From Mesorhizobium loti R88b (GTDB lineage: Bacteria > Pseudomonadota > Alphaproteobacteria > Rhizobiales > Rhizobiaceae), in the NCBI RefSeq assembly GCF_013170845.1, contig NZ_CP033367.1, positions 2,357,001 through 2,421,000 of the forward strand: 64,000 nt of DNA. Reading direction: 5' to 3'. Shown here piece by piece: positions 42,021-51,157 of the stretch. Position numbers and translations under genes: made by a program. The notes beneath the pieces were generated by a model. It did not search any database. It was not told the DNA's origin and saw only the letters and a list, made by a program, of their open reading frames with translations. Numbering within the stretch: position 1 is the first letter of the stretch; every line of letters begins with the position of its first letter.

Positions 42021-42689
42021 TCAGAACACCAGCCGGTAGCCGAGGAAGCGTTTGGAATCGATCGGGTCGGTACCCAGCTTCTCGCGCAGCTTCTTGCGCA
42101 ACTTGCTGATGTGGCTTTCCACCACGTTCTCCTCGACCTCTTCGTCGAAGATGCCGTAGATGGCGTTGAAGACCTGGGTCTTGGTGACGCGGCGGCCGCG
42201 GTTGCTCGCCAGATATTCGAGTATGCGGCGTTCGCGGCGCGGCAAGGGCAGCGGCTGGCCGTCGATCTCGGGGTCGCGGCCGTCCATGAAGATGCGCATG
42301 GCGCCGATCTCGGTATAGGCGACGTCTTCCTGGGCGCGGCGGCGGATGGCGGTGATGCGGGCCAGGATCTCTCTGATATGAACGGGCTTGCGGATGACGT
42401 CGTCGACGCCGCTCTCGAACAACCGCAGCGTGTTTTCCAGGGAATGCTGTTCGCTCAGCGCAATGACTGGAGCTCCGGTGCGATCGCGGATCTGGCGTGG
42501 AGAGATCGTGCCTTCGCGGCAGTCACCGATGAGGAAGGCGCGGACCGAGCGCAGATCGGTATCGGCGGCCGAGTTCACCCACTCGCCGAATTCGCCGGGC
42601 GCGAAGCCCGCGCAGGCGACGCCCTCGCGATCAAAAAGTGAATTGTATCCGTCTGTCACGAGCTCTCGCTCGTCCACGATAACAATCAT
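42021..42689 (-). CDS. ftcR: Flagellar master response regulator FtcR/Rem
   Basis: A 222-residue OmpR-type regulator. The receiver has Asp6/Glu7 (MIVIVDERE), Asp56 (FLIGD), Ser79 and Lys101, so it looks phosphorylation-competent. The C-terminal winged helix ends [33 protein letters not shown]. Its place between the transglycosylase and flgE is the rem/ftcR position in Sinorhizobium and Brucella, where it activates flagellar genes. ATG at 42689 has AAGGTGG upstream. No cognate kinase is adjacent. Confidence 0.92.
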   Translation of the reverse strand: MIVIVDERELVTDGYNSLFDREGVACAGFAPGEFGEWVNSAADTDLRSVRAFLIGDCREGTISPRQIRDRTGAPVIALSEQHSLENTLRLFESGVDDVIRKPVHIREILARITAIRRRAQEDVAYTEIGAMRIFMDGRDPEIDGQPLPLPRRERRILEYLASNRGRRVTKTQVFNAIYGIFDEEVEENVVESHISKLRKKLREKLGTDPIDSKRFLGYRLVF

Positions 42690-42848
42690 CGGCCCCACCT
42701 TCCGAATCAGCACATCTGCCCCGTGGGGAAAGGCGTAACCGCTGGCGGGAATCCTGAACAACCGTCATTTCTTGTAACTAGTTTCTTGGGAGTCTGGAAT
42801 CGTACCGGTTGCATTAGCGTGCAGCCAGATATGCTTGGGGTGGCAAGT

Positions 42849-42858
42849 CTTGATCAAG
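42849..42858. promoter_or_regulatory. Palindrome CTTGATCAAG upstream of ftcR
   Basis: A perfect 10-bp palindrome in the 225-bp gap before ftcR, 160 bp from its start. The gap holds no gene and is AT-richer than its surroundings, as expected for a promoter. The palindrome could bind the upstream regulator of ftcR (VisNR in Sinorhizobium), but this is only positional. Confidence 0.3.
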
Positions 42859-42914
42859 TCAAAACAGACAGCCGCGAAGTGCCCGAATTGGTGTATTAGA
42901 AGCAGAAGATACGC

Positions 42915-43505
42915 TTACGGGTTGCAGAAGGCGCGAGCGTTGGTGGTCCACTTGCCAAAGCCGGTGGCGACCATGTTGGCAATCACCCGGCAGACATAGA
43001 CCTTCTGTGCCGGGTCGTTGTCGGGACCGGCATGATAGCGGGCAACAGCCATCGACCAGGTTTCGTGGCGGGCATGAAGATCGGCCAGGAAACGCGCCGC
43101 GTAGTCGACGTTCTGGCGCGGGTCGAGCATGTCCTCGACGCTGCGGAAGTGCGAAGCGTGGTAGTGGTGGTTGATCTGCATGCAGCCGAGATCGATCAGT
43201 GTCTTGCCCTCGCGCTGCGCATTGGCGAAGGTGGCAAGGGCTTCGGCGCGGCTTCTTGGGAATACCGCTTTCCCCTCTATATTCAAGGCGTTAGGCTGAA
43301 GGCTGCCCTTCTTTCCGGTTTCGGTCAGGCCGACGGCATAGAGGATGCCGGCGGGCACGCCGTACCGGTCGGCGGCGCGCAGAATCTCGGGCTCGCAGGG
43401 ATTGGTGGCGGCAGCGGCGCTGTTTGCGAGGCTAGATAAACATATCGCTGCCAGTGCGCTCGCGAGAAGGCGAAGCGGCGCGGCCGTGTGCTTGCGCGTC
43501 ATCAT
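42915..43505 (-). CDS. Lytic transglycosylase (SLT domain) of the flagellar cluster
   Basis: A 196-residue exported protein with a signal peptide (about 1-33, ending SAAAA). The SLT-fold enzyme domain has catalytic Glu62 in AVGLTETG and the LGCMQINHHYH and VARYHAGPDNDP motifs. It probably opens peptidoglycan for the rod or hook, replacing the missing muramidase part of FlgJ. It starts inside the fliK gene (74-bp overlap) with an AAGGGG ribosome site. The same gene order occurs in rhizobia. Confidence 0.88.
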   Translation of the reverse strand: MMTRKHTAAPLRLLASALAAICLSSLANSAAAATNPCEPEILRAADRYGVPAGILYAVGLTETGKKGSLQPNALNIEGKAVFPRSRAEALATFANAQREGKTLIDLGCMQINHHYHASHFRSVEDMLDPRQNVDYAARFLADLHARHETWSMAVARYHAGPDNDPAQKVYVCRVIANMVATGFGKWTTNARAFCNP

Positions 43506-44811
43506 GGTTACCCCTTGCGGACTGCTGGCCCGGTTGCTGGCCGCCGGCTCCACTGTTGCCGCCGCTGGAGTTTCCGGGCTGAAAGGATGACTGGTCGCGG
43601 CCAGGTGCGGCGGTCAGCGAAGCGGTTGCATCCGTCCGGGTTGTAGCCGGAATGGCCACTGACGGTTGCAGGATGGTGACTTTGTCGACCTCGAAACCCA
43701 GGCCGCGCAGAGACTTGACGATCGCCTCGCTGTCGCTGGAAAGGCGGCGGTAGGCATCGTGCGTTTCGGGCTTCAGTTCAATCGAGAGTTGTTCTCCGGA
43801 GAGGCGCAGATGGGCCGTGACCACGCCCAGCTCGGCCGGGTGAAGTTCGATCTTCAACACATGTGTCGGAACGGCAACAGAGTTGGCCAGCTGGGTGGTC
43901 GCGGAGGCCGTCGAGAACGCTTGCTTTGTGCCAACATCGGCCGCTACGGCATTGATTACGTTAAGCGTTGCCTGGCTCATCGGCGCCTGTGGCGGGGCCG
44001 GGAAGCTGCGCTCGGAAACCACGTCGATGCGCGCCTGCGCCGAGAGCTGTTTTCCTGGCTCCGACCGCAAGGAGGACTGAACGTCGGCAATGGACTTCAG
44101 CTGCGGCGCTGCCTGCTTCTGATCGACGCCCGGCACGTCGGCTGCCGGCGCCTCGGGCAGCGGGCCAGCAGGGGTTGCATTGTCACGCCGTGGTGCGCCG
44201 GCGGCGGCATTGCGGAGGGACTGGCCGTCGAGCTTCGTCAGCGGGCCGTCGACGAGCGACACCCGCTCAGGTTTCGACATGGGCTCAAGGTCGTCGTGCC
44301 CGGTGACGGATTTCGGCTGATAGGCCTTCGGCAGGACCTGCCCGTCGGGTGCCGGGTCCTGTCCGGCTTCGCCCGCAGCCGCCGACTTGGCCGATGTCGA
44401 GAAATGGCGCAGATCATGGAACGCCATCAGCAGCGGCAGATGATCGTCGAGTGGCGTTGCGCCTGCGTCGGTCGCCGATTTTTCGGTGTCGGCGTCCTTG
44501 CCCGCCCCAACGTCCTTGCCGTCTTTCGTGGATTTCGCAGCCGTCAATCCGCTCGGCGTGGTGCTTGCCTTGCCGGCCGGCATCGGTTCATCCTCGCCGG
44601 CTTGCGCCGCAAGGCCAGCTGCAAGCTTGCTCCAGCGCGGGTCGCGCGGCCCGGCGTCTTTCGCCGGCTGTTTTTCCGGGTGGGCAGAGCTTGCGCCGCC
44701 ATCCACCATCTTGCCGAAACCAGCATCATTCTTTCCGGGCGCGGCCGGCTGTTCCGCCGTTGTGCGTGCGGCGGTAAATCCTGGCAGGGCCGGACCGAGG
44801 CTGGGGGTCAT
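43432..44811 (-). CDS. fliK: Flagellar hook-length control protein FliK (MotD)
   Basis: A 459-residue Pro/Ala/Lys-rich protein. The C-terminal domain, LKIELHPAELGVVTAHLRLSGEQLSIELKPETHDAYRRL (about 322-360, shown as pattern), is the FliK switch domain. In Sinorhizobium this gene was called motD before it was shown to control hook length. The N-terminal part is low complexity, as usual for molecular rulers. Its ATG overlaps the motC stop by 4 bp and its 3' end overlaps the transglycosylase gene. Confidence 0.9.
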   Translation of the reverse strand: MTPSLGPALPGFTAARTTAEQPAAPGKNDAGFGKMVDGGASSAHPEKQPAKDAGPRDPRWSKLAAGLAAQAGEDEPMPAGKASTTPSGLTAAKSTKDGKDVGAGKDADTEKSATDAGATPLDDHLPLLMAFHDLRHFSTSAKSAAAGEAGQDPAPDGQVLPKAYQPKSVTGHDDLEPMSKPERVSLVDGPLTKLDGQSLRNAAAGAPRRDNATPAGPLPEAPAADVPGVDQKQAAPQLKSIADVQSSLRSEPGKQLSAQARIDVVSERSFPAPPQAPMSQATLNVINAVAADVGTKQAFSTASATTQLANSVAVPTHVLKIELHPAELGVVTAHLRLSGEQLSIELKPETHDAYRRLSSDSEAIVKSLRGLGFEVDKVTILQPSVAIPATTRTDATASLTAAPGRDQSSFQPGNSSGGNSGAGGQQPGQQSARGNHDDAQAHGRAASPSRERTGSDMFI

Positions 44812-46181
44812 TTCGGGGCGGCTCCAAGCATCTGGTCGATCAGGTCGAGCTGTCGACGGGTTTTCATCATGGCGGCGTCGGTCGGGTCAGTCGTGTCGGC
44901 GTTGGCTGAAGCCGCAGGCGCTGATGCCGGCAGGACGGTCGCCGCATCTGTAGAAGGCTTCGGCGCGCTCGGCACAGTGACCGCTGTGCCACCGGATGGC
45001 GCGAGGGCGGGCTGTTCGGAGGCAGCGCCCTCGACGGGCGGCAATCCGGCCGCGTCGGCGGCCTGTGCGTTGGCGACCTCGGGTTCGGGCTGCGGCGCAA
45101 CGGCTGCGGGTGGCGGATTCGTGGCCGGAAGGGAAGCTGGCGGCGCCACCACTTCACCGGCGATCGCCTGGGCCGCGTCGAGCAAGGCACGGTCACCGTC
45201 CGACAGTCTGCTGCGGTCGATCTTGCCGAGCTTGGTGCGCACATCCTCGATCGTGCCGGAGGTCACTGTGGACAGGCTGGAGTAGAGCAGGGCGCGCGGA
45301 TCCCCCTGGTTGGTGTTGCCGTCGCGACCCTTAACGGCGCGCGCCGAGGCGAAGGCCGACAAGTCGCTCAGCCCGTCGATCGCGGCACGGCGGGCGATGC
45401 GCAGATAAATCACCGTTTCGCGCTCGGGATCCATCATCGAGGTGATGTCGGCCAGCTTGTCCTGGCTGATCGACATATGCAGCGCGATGACGCCCGAGAC
45501 AAAGGAGTCGGCGAACTGGCTGGCATAGGGCGAATAGAGATAGCGCTCGACATACTGGGTGGAGGCAAGCGCGAACCGTGCCGCATCGCCTTGCGCCACG
45601 GCAATGCCGACCGAACGCCGCAAGGCCGCTTCCTCGACCAGCGTGCCGGGGCTAAGCAGCCTGGCCTCGTCGAGCAGCGTGAGCGCGGTAGCCGGCTCAT
45701 CCGTCGCCAGCAGCGACCCTTTGACCAAGGCAAGGAAGGCGCCCAGATCGCTAGGCAATGTCATAGGATCAATCGGCTTCAGAACGTCGATCGCACCGGC
45801 CGGCCGGCCGACCAGATAATTTATAATGCCCTTCGCGATCGCAAGGTCCTGGGCATCAATCGACGTGGCGCGAGACACTGCCCCTTCGACGGTCGCCGGG
45901 TTGCCGCCGCTCATGCCGTAGACCAGCAGCGCGCGAAAATTCCTGGGGTCCTTGAAGTCCTCGGCATCTGCTTGGCGCAGCCGCGCATCGGTCATTTCGA
46001 GCAGCTTGGCCTGCATCGGCATCGCGGCGTGATCGCCGGCGGCGATACGGTCCTGGATGAGCTGCAGCGAGCGCACCAGCTGATACGGCTGCAGCGTATC
46101 CTCTGCAAAGCCGGCCGACGGATATCCGGCGGCCAGCAGCAACAGGCCCATCAGCCGGCTGGTGACGGCCGCCCGCTTCAT
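44808..46181 (-). CDS. motC: Motility protein MotC
   Basis: A 457-residue exported protein with a signal peptide (about 1-26). A helical repeat-rich domain contains YQLVRSLQLIQDRIAAGDHAAMPMQAKLLEMT, typical of rhizobial MotC, and the tail is Pro/Ala-rich. In Sinorhizobium MotC is periplasmic, binds MotB and controls motor speed, helped by the chaperone MotE (encoded at 54501-55088). It overlaps motB by 4 bp at one end and fliK by 4 bp at the other. Confidence 0.93.
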   Translation of the reverse strand: MKRAAVTSRLMGLLLLAAGYPSAGFAEDTLQPYQLVRSLQLIQDRIAAGDHAAMPMQAKLLEMTDARLRQADAEDFKDPRNFRALLVYGMSGGNPATVEGAVSRATSIDAQDLAIAKGIINYLVGRPAGAIDVLKPIDPMTLPSDLGAFLALVKGSLLATDEPATALTLLDEARLLSPGTLVEEAALRRSVGIAVAQGDAARFALASTQYVERYLYSPYASQFADSFVSGVIALHMSISQDKLADITSMMDPERETVIYLRIARRAAIDGLSDLSAFASARAVKGRDGNTNQGDPRALLYSSLSTVTSGTIEDVRTKLGKIDRSRLSDGDRALLDAAQAIAGEVVAPPASLPATNPPPAAVAPQPEPEVANAQAADAAGLPPVEGAASEQPALAPSGGTAVTVPSAPKPSTDAATVLPASAPAASANADTTDPTDAAMMKTRRQLDLIDQMLGAAPK

Positions 46182-47563
46182 CCGCCGCTCGTCATCAATA
46201 TTTCGATGCGGCGGTTGGCCGCCGACAGGGGATCGGTGGGGTCCTTAGGCTGGCGGTCGGCGAAGCCGGCGACCTCGGTGATGCGGCGTTCGTCAACGCC
46301 GCCGCGCACGAGCATGTAGTAGGCGGAATGCGCACGCGCCGTCGACAGCCGCCAATTGTCGTAGGTGGCACTGCGGAAGGGGCGCGCATCGGTGTGGCCG
46401 TTGATGCTGATGGTGCCCTTCTGGCTGTTGACGATGCGGCCGATCTTCTCCATCGCCAGCACCAGCTCGCGGCTGGGCACCGCGGAGCCAACTTCGAACA
46501 TGCCGAAGTCGAGCTGATCGGTGATCGAAATGACGACGCCCTTGTCGGTGGCTTCGACCGAGACGCCATCGTGCAGCTTGTCGCCGGGCTTGAAGGCATC
46601 GGCCAGCTGCTGCTTGACGTCGGCGGCCGCTTTCAGGGCTGCCGCGGTCGGTGCTTTTTCCGCGGCTTCAGGCTTTGCGGCTTCCTGCGCCGCGGCAGCT
46701 TCCGCCTTGGTGTCCGCCCGTTTGGTGTCGCTGGCCTTGGCATCGCCAGACTTGGCATCGCCAGACTTGGCATCGCTAACCTTGGCATCGCTAGACTTGG
46801 CCGAGGCCATCGCAATCTTGCCATCCTTCGCCAAAGGCTCGAGTGGTGCATCCTCGATGGGCGGTGCCGGCGGCACGGCCTTGACCTTGGCAATCTGCGC
46901 CTCCGCAGTCTTGTCGCCGGGCTTGAGCGGATCGCCCTCGATCTTGGGGCGCTGGGCACTTGCCTCGGCGATTGGCGTGGCGACCTGCTGCGACCAGAAG
47001 TCGGGCTCGAAGGGATCGCGGTAGGATGCGCCGCCGGAGGCGCCAGTCGCTGGACCGGCGCTCTGCGCGCCGCCATCACCCTTCTGGCTGACATTCTGCA
47101 TGGTGCCGGTATCGGTGGCGATTTCCGAAAGCACCGCGTAAGGGTCTGCGAAGAGATGATCGTCGGATTGTTGCGGCTGCTGTGGCTCCTGCTTGTCCTG
47201 CTTGCGGTCGGATGAACCGGCCTCACCATTGCCGCCCTGGCCAGCCTTGGCTGTCGCCTGCTGCGGGTTCGGGGCTGTCGTGCCGATCGCGCTCGGCCCG
47301 TCGCCAAGATCTTCAAGGCCCTTGCGGCTCGAATTGCGGTCGACCAGCTTTACCGGATTGAAGTAGCTGGCGACCGCCGCCTTGGTCTGTTCGTTGGCGG
47401 CATTGATCAGCCACATGACCAGGAAGAAGCACATCATCGCGGTCATGAAGTCGGCAAAGGCGATCTTCCAGACACCACCATGGTGGCCTTCATCGTCGTC
47501 GCCATGGGCGCGCCGCACGATGATGATCTCGTGCCTGCCATGATCGGCATCGGCGACACTCAC
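46178..47563 (-). CDS. motB: Stator protein MotB
   Basis: A 461-residue MotB. The single membrane helix holds the proton-carrying Asp38 in WKIAFADFMTAMM, and the C-terminal OmpA-like domain has INGHTDARPFRSATYDNWRLSTARA. A long, repeat-containing Ala/Lys/Asp linker joins them. The GTG start at 47563 is supported by a GGAGG site seven bases upstream and a GTGA 4-bp overlap with the fliH-like gene. motA is not adjacent; it starts at 63796 on the other strand. Confidence 0.95.
   Translation of the reverse strand: MSVADADHGRHEIIIVRRAHGDDDEGHHGGVWKIAFADFMTAMMCFFLVMWLINAANEQTKAAVASYFNPVKLVDRNSSRKGLEDLGDGPSAIGTTAPNPQQATAKAGQGGNGEAGSSDRKQDKQEPQQPQQSDDHLFADPYAVLSEIATDTGTMQNVSQKGDGGAQSAGPATGASGGASYRDPFEPDFWSQQVATPIAEASAQRPKIEGDPLKPGDKTAEAQIAKVKAVPPAPPIEDAPLEPLAKDGKIAMASAKSSDAKVSDAKSGDAKSGDAKASDTKRADTKAEAAAAQEAAKPEAAEKAPTAAALKAAADVKQQLADAFKPGDKLHDGVSVEATDKGVVISITDQLDFGMFEVGSAVPSRELVLAMEKIGRIVNSQKGTISINGHTDARPFRSATYDNWRLSTARAHSAYYMLVRGGVDERRITEVAGFADRQPKDPTDPLSAANRRIEILMTSGG
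46733..46800 (-). repeat. motB: 15-bp tandem repeats in the MotB linker
   Basis: About four to five imperfect copies of a unit close to CTTGGCATCGCCAGA encode repeating SDAK / SGDAK units. The repeat is in frame, so copy-number change would only lengthen or shorten the linker between the membrane helix and the peptidoglycan-binding domain. Confidence 0.8.
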
Positions 47564-48186
47564 GACAAGACCTCCGAAAGGGTTGCCGACCATTCGGCCA
47601 TGCGTGTCTCGAACACGGCCTCGTCAATGGTCACGGTCAGGTCGAAGCCGGGCGCCTCGACGAAGTCGAGATTTGCAGCGCGTGGCCCAAGCGATGCCTT
47701 CAGCGTTTCGAACAGCGACAGCGGCCCGCGCACGGCAATGCGCACCGCTTCGCCATCGCCGGCGGCTTCGCGAATCGCGCCGGCGAGCGCTTCAAGCGAG
47801 CGCTTCTGCAGATCGTCACTGACAACGCCGCCGATGATGCGGGCGACCGTGGCCGCGACGAGGTCCGTCACGCGCGCCTCCATGGCGTCGATACGCAGCG
47901 AAACCGCCTTGCCGACATCACCGCCGATGCTTTCGAGAAAGGCTCTTGCTTCCTCGGCATTCGCCTGGCGTTCGGCTTCCAGCGCTGCGTCATGGGCAGC
48001 GACGAGCCGTTCTGCAAGCGTTGCCTCAGCCTGGGCAACCGCCTCGGCGATCAGTGTGCCGATATCGGCCTGTGGAGCCGCCGGCTCCGGCTTGTGCTGA
48101 GGGTCGGTCGCTGCCTGAGGCTGGCTGACGCGCTGCGCGCGCGTGCCGAAGTCAGGGAGAAGATCGAAAAGGGCTGCGGAGGCCAT
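47560..48186 (-). CDS. FliH-like flagellar assembly protein
   Basis: A 208-residue protein with a Pro-rich N-terminus and a long acidic helical part (IAEAVAQAEATLAERLVAAHDAALEAERQANAEEARAF-type). The C-terminal domain is like FliH/HrpE (VRGPLSLFETLKASLGPRAANLDFVEAPGFDLTVTIDEAVFETRMAEW). FliH regulates the export ATPase FliI. Its position between fliF and motB supports a flagellar role. Four-base overlap with motB. Confidence 0.78.
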   Translation of the reverse strand: MASAALFDLLPDFGTRAQRVSQPQAATDPQHKPEPAAPQADIGTLIAEAVAQAEATLAERLVAAHDAALEAERQANAEEARAFLESIGGDVGKAVSLRIDAMEARVTDLVAATVARIIGGVVSDDLQKRSLEALAGAIREAAGDGEAVRIAVRGPLSLFETLKASLGPRAANLDFVEAPGFDLTVTIDEAVFETRMAEWSATLSEVLS

Positions 48187-48189
48187 GGT

Positions 48190-49839
48190 CTATGCCGCTA
48201 CTTCCTGGGCTGCCCATTTGCGCAAGATCTGCGCGGTGCGCTCCTCGTTGAGGTCGACCATTCGAGCGAGCCGCTCCTGTGGTGCCGGCCTGATTTTCTG
48301 GCGAAGGTCATCGAGCGGCGTGCGGCCGGACCGCGAACCGGGCAAGGCGCCGGTGTTGGCCGCCGCATCAGCGGATGCGGCTGCCTCCGGTGTCGGCAGC
48401 GAACGCTGGACCTCATCGAAATTTGGCCCAGCCAAGGCGGGTGTCGCCTTTGCCGTCAGCGCCGCCGCCATCGGCCGCAAGCCGAAGAAGGCGACCAGGA
48501 ACACCACGATGATGAAGGCACCGGCATTGATCATCGTGCCGGCATGCTGGCCGATGGAATCGAGCATTCCAGCCTGCGGGATGGCCTCGCCATCCAGCCC
48601 GTCGATGAACTCGACCGCCGAGACGTCGATGACGTCGCCGCGCTTGTCGTCGAAGCCAGTAGCGGAGCTCACCATTTTCTGGATTTCGGCGACGCGCTTG
48701 GCGATCTGTTCGGGTGTCGCGTCCTTGCCCAGGATCGCCTTGAGCCGGTCCTGGTTGACGACGACGGCGATCGACATCTTGGTGACGGTGTAGCCGTTGG
48801 AGACGGTGGCGACCTTCTTGGAGTTGATCTCGTAATTCGTGATCTCTTCCTTGCGGTCGTTCGCCGAGGTCGTCTGCGGGCCGTCGGTACTGGTCGCCTG
48901 GGTCTCCGGCAGGTTCTGCTCGACGCTGGCCGGGGTCGACGCCTGCTTCTGGTTGCTGTTCTCGTTGGCACGCACCGACTGCACCGAGCGCTCGACGCGA
49001 GAATTCGGATCGAAGATCGTCTCCTCGGTCTGGCGGGTGTCGGTGTTGACATCGGCCTTGACGCTGGCGCGGAAATTGTCGGGTCCGAGATAGGGTGCGA
49101 GCGCACGGCGGATGTTGTCGCCGATCTGCGCCTCCACGGTCTGCTCGACGCCAAGCGTGCGGGCGGCACTGGTGTTGGAGGGATCATCGCCAGCGGCCAG
49201 CAGATTGCCGTTGGAATCGAGCACCGTCACCTTGTCGGCCGACAGGCCGGGAACAGCGGCGGCGACGAGATGGCGGATCGACTGGGCGCTTTTCTCGGCA
49301 TCGGTGCCGGCATAGCGGATGACGACGGATGCGGAGGGCTGCTGTTCGTCGCGGCGGAAATTGGCGCGTTCGGACATGACGATGTGGACGCGCGCCGCCT
49401 TGATCCCCGATATCGACTGGATCGTGCGGGCAATCTCGCCTTCGAGCGCGCGCACGCGGGTGATCTGCTGCATGAAGGAGGTCAGGCCCATCGCGCCGAC
49501 ATTGTCGAACAGCTCGTAGCCGGCATTGGCGCTGGTCGGCAGGCCCTTTTCGGCAAGCAGCATGCGCGCCTGCGCCGTGGTGCCGGCCGGCACCAGCACG
49601 GAGGTTCCGTCGGCGCCGACGTCGAAGCCGATGCCGGCCTCGCCCAGCACCAGTCCGATCTGGTTCACGTCGGCGCGGTCGAGCCCGACATAGAGCGTGT
49701 CGTAGGCCGGGCGGTTGAGATAGACCGAAGCGATGCCGATGACACCCATCACCAGCACGGCGATGCCGGCCAGCATGGCAAGGCGCCTGACGCCAAAGCC
49801 ACGGAGATTCGAAATGATGCTCTGGATCTGTTCCGGCAC
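48190..49839 (-). CDS. fliF: Flagellar MS-ring protein FliF
   Basis: A 549-residue protein with two membrane helices (about 21-41 and 445-470). Between them are ring-building motifs, including LNRPAYDTLYVGLDRADVNQI, ELFDNVGAMGLTSFMQQITRVRALEGEIARTI and AARVHIVMSERANFRRDEQQPSASVVI. The C-terminus is the FliG-binding tail. GTG at 49839 has GGGAG upstream and gives the family length; the frame to 49932 crosses the flagellin terminator. It leads the fliF-fliH-motB-motC-fliK run. Confidence 0.95.
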   Translation of the reverse strand: MPEQIQSIISNLRGFGVRRLAMLAGIAVLVMGVIGIASVYLNRPAYDTLYVGLDRADVNQIGLVLGEAGIGFDVGADGTSVLVPAGTTAQARMLLAEKGLPTSANAGYELFDNVGAMGLTSFMQQITRVRALEGEIARTIQSISGIKAARVHIVMSERANFRRDEQQPSASVVIRYAGTDAEKSAQSIRHLVAAAVPGLSADKVTVLDSNGNLLAAGDDPSNTSAARTLGVEQTVEAQIGDNIRRALAPYLGPDNFRASVKADVNTDTRQTEETIFDPNSRVERSVQSVRANENSNQKQASTPASVEQNLPETQATSTDGPQTTSANDRKEEITNYEINSKKVATVSNGYTVTKMSIAVVVNQDRLKAILGKDATPEQIAKRVAEIQKMVSSATGFDDKRGDVIDVSAVEFIDGLDGEAIPQAGMLDSIGQHAGTMINAGAFIIVVFLVAFFGLRPMAAALTAKATPALAGPNFDEVQRSLPTPEAAASADAAANTGALPGSRSGRTPLDDLRQKIRPAPQERLARMVDLNEERTAQILRKWAAQEVAA

Positions 49840-49905
49840 GATTGAGCGACTCCCAGCATGACTGTCCGCCGGAACACTAGCCCTCGAAGCTTGTGCGAAA
49901 ATGAA

Positions 49906-49932
49906 ATGGGCCGCGCTTGCGGCGCGGCCCAT
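49906..49932 (-). terminator. Terminator after the second flagellin gene
   Basis: Perfect 11-bp stem ATGGGCCGCGC / GCGCGGCCCAT with a 5-nt loop. On the minus strand it is followed by a T-rich stretch (TTCATTTTCG). It lies 36 bp after the flagellin stop and 66 bp before the fliF start. Confidence 0.82.
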
Positions 49933-49967
49933 CGATTTGAGGAGGAGATCCCTCAGCTAAGTGGAGA

Positions 49968-51035
49968 TTAGCCGTTCTTGAACAGCGACAGGATCGACTG
50001 CGAGGAACTGTTGGCGATCGACAGCGACTGGATGCCGAGCTGCTGCTGGACCTGCAGCGCCTGGAGGCGGGTCGATTCCTTGTTCATGTCGGCATCGACG
50101 AGCTGGCCAACGCCGCGGTCGATGGAGTCCATCAGGCTTTGGGTGAAAGTCTTCTGCAGGTCGATAGAGCTCTTTGCCGAACCGAGGATGGTGGCCGAGT
50201 CGGTCAACTGGCTCATGACCTTGTCGATCTTGTTGACCATCTGGGTGATGATGTCGTCGGTCACGCCTGATGCCGTGATGTCGACATTGAAGGCGGAGAC
50301 GTTGTCGACCTTGGCGACCGCCCCTGCCGCCGTTTGTCCAGCGGTGTTGGCGGCGATGTCCGTGCCGCCGCCGGCGATCGCAGCCGCATAGGCGGTGTCG
50401 TACAGGTTCTGGGCGGCCGCCGTCGCGTAGACGGACGTCTTGCGGTCGATAATGCCTTGGTTCTTGACATCGGTGGAAAGCCCGCTGTCGAACAACTTGG
50501 TGCTCTCGACATCAATATTGATCGTGCCGAGCGAGATGGCGCCGGACGAGGAGCGGTTGAACGAGGAGACGATCTGGGAGTCAGGTTGGACGCCGTCATT
50601 GGGGGCGGCGACCTGCTTGGACGTCACCGACAGATAGTTCGAGCCGGAGAAAGTGGCCGCGTCGGCAAACGACTTCATCTGCGCCTGCAGTGCCGTGATT
50701 TCGGTCTGCGTCTTAGCCTTGGCGGCATCCGTCTGGCCGATGGTCGAAAGCAGCTTGGTCTTGAGGTTGCCGATCGTGGTCAGGACGTTGTTCATGCCGG
50801 TGTAGGCGGTATCGACTTTCGAAGCGCCGAGGCCGAGCGCATCCTGCACCGTCGAGAGCGCCTGGTTGTCGGAGCGCATCGTCGTGGCGATCGACCAGTA
50901 GGCGGCGTTGTCGGACGCCTGGGATACCCTGTAGCCCGTCGAGATTCGAGCCTGCGTCTGCTCAAGCGATTTGTTGGTGGCGTTTAGGCTTTGAAGTGCA
51001 GTCAACGCCGCAGCGTTCGTCATGATGCTCGCCAA
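49968..51035 (-). CDS. Flagellin (second copy)
   Basis: A 355-residue flagellin. The N-terminal D0/D1 (MASIMTNAAALTALQSL...ARISTGYRVSQASDNAAYWSIATTMRSDNQALSTV) and C-terminal helices (GQLVDADMNKESTRLQALQVQQQLG...SSSQSILSLFKNG) flank a variable middle. TTG at 51035 is chosen because GGAG lies eight bases upstream and it restores the MASIMTN start of the other copy; ATG at 51023 is too far from the ribosome site. Its own promoter region contains CtrA-like boxes. Confidence 0.95.
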   Translation of the reverse strand: MASIMTNAAALTALQSLNATNKSLEQTQARISTGYRVSQASDNAAYWSIATTMRSDNQALSTVQDALGLGASKVDTAYTGMNNVLTTIGNLKTKLLSTIGQTDAAKAKTQTEITALQAQMKSFADAATFSGSNYLSVTSKQVAAPNDGVQPDSQIVSSFNRSSSGAISLGTINIDVESTKLFDSGLSTDVKNQGIIDRKTSVYATAAAQNLYDTAYAAAIAGGGTDIAANTAGQTAAGAVAKVDNVSAFNVDITASGVTDDIITQMVNKIDKVMSQLTDSATILGSAKSSIDLQKTFTQSLMDSIDRGVGQLVDADMNKESTRLQALQVQQQLGIQSLSIANSSSQSILSLFKNG

Positions 51036-51157
51036 GAAACTCGCTCCTTTTCCAAGGCCGGCCCTCACCGGCATAACCCTCACGGGCCGGATCGGCCCGC
51101 CTATGGATCGCCGTCGTGCCAATCAGGCCGATTCGCCGATCCGATGTAAGCTATTGG

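Noticed and set aside
47992..49845. 617-codon open frame on the plus strand
   Set aside because: Antisense to fliF and part of the fliH-like gene; no family motif and shadow-like composition.
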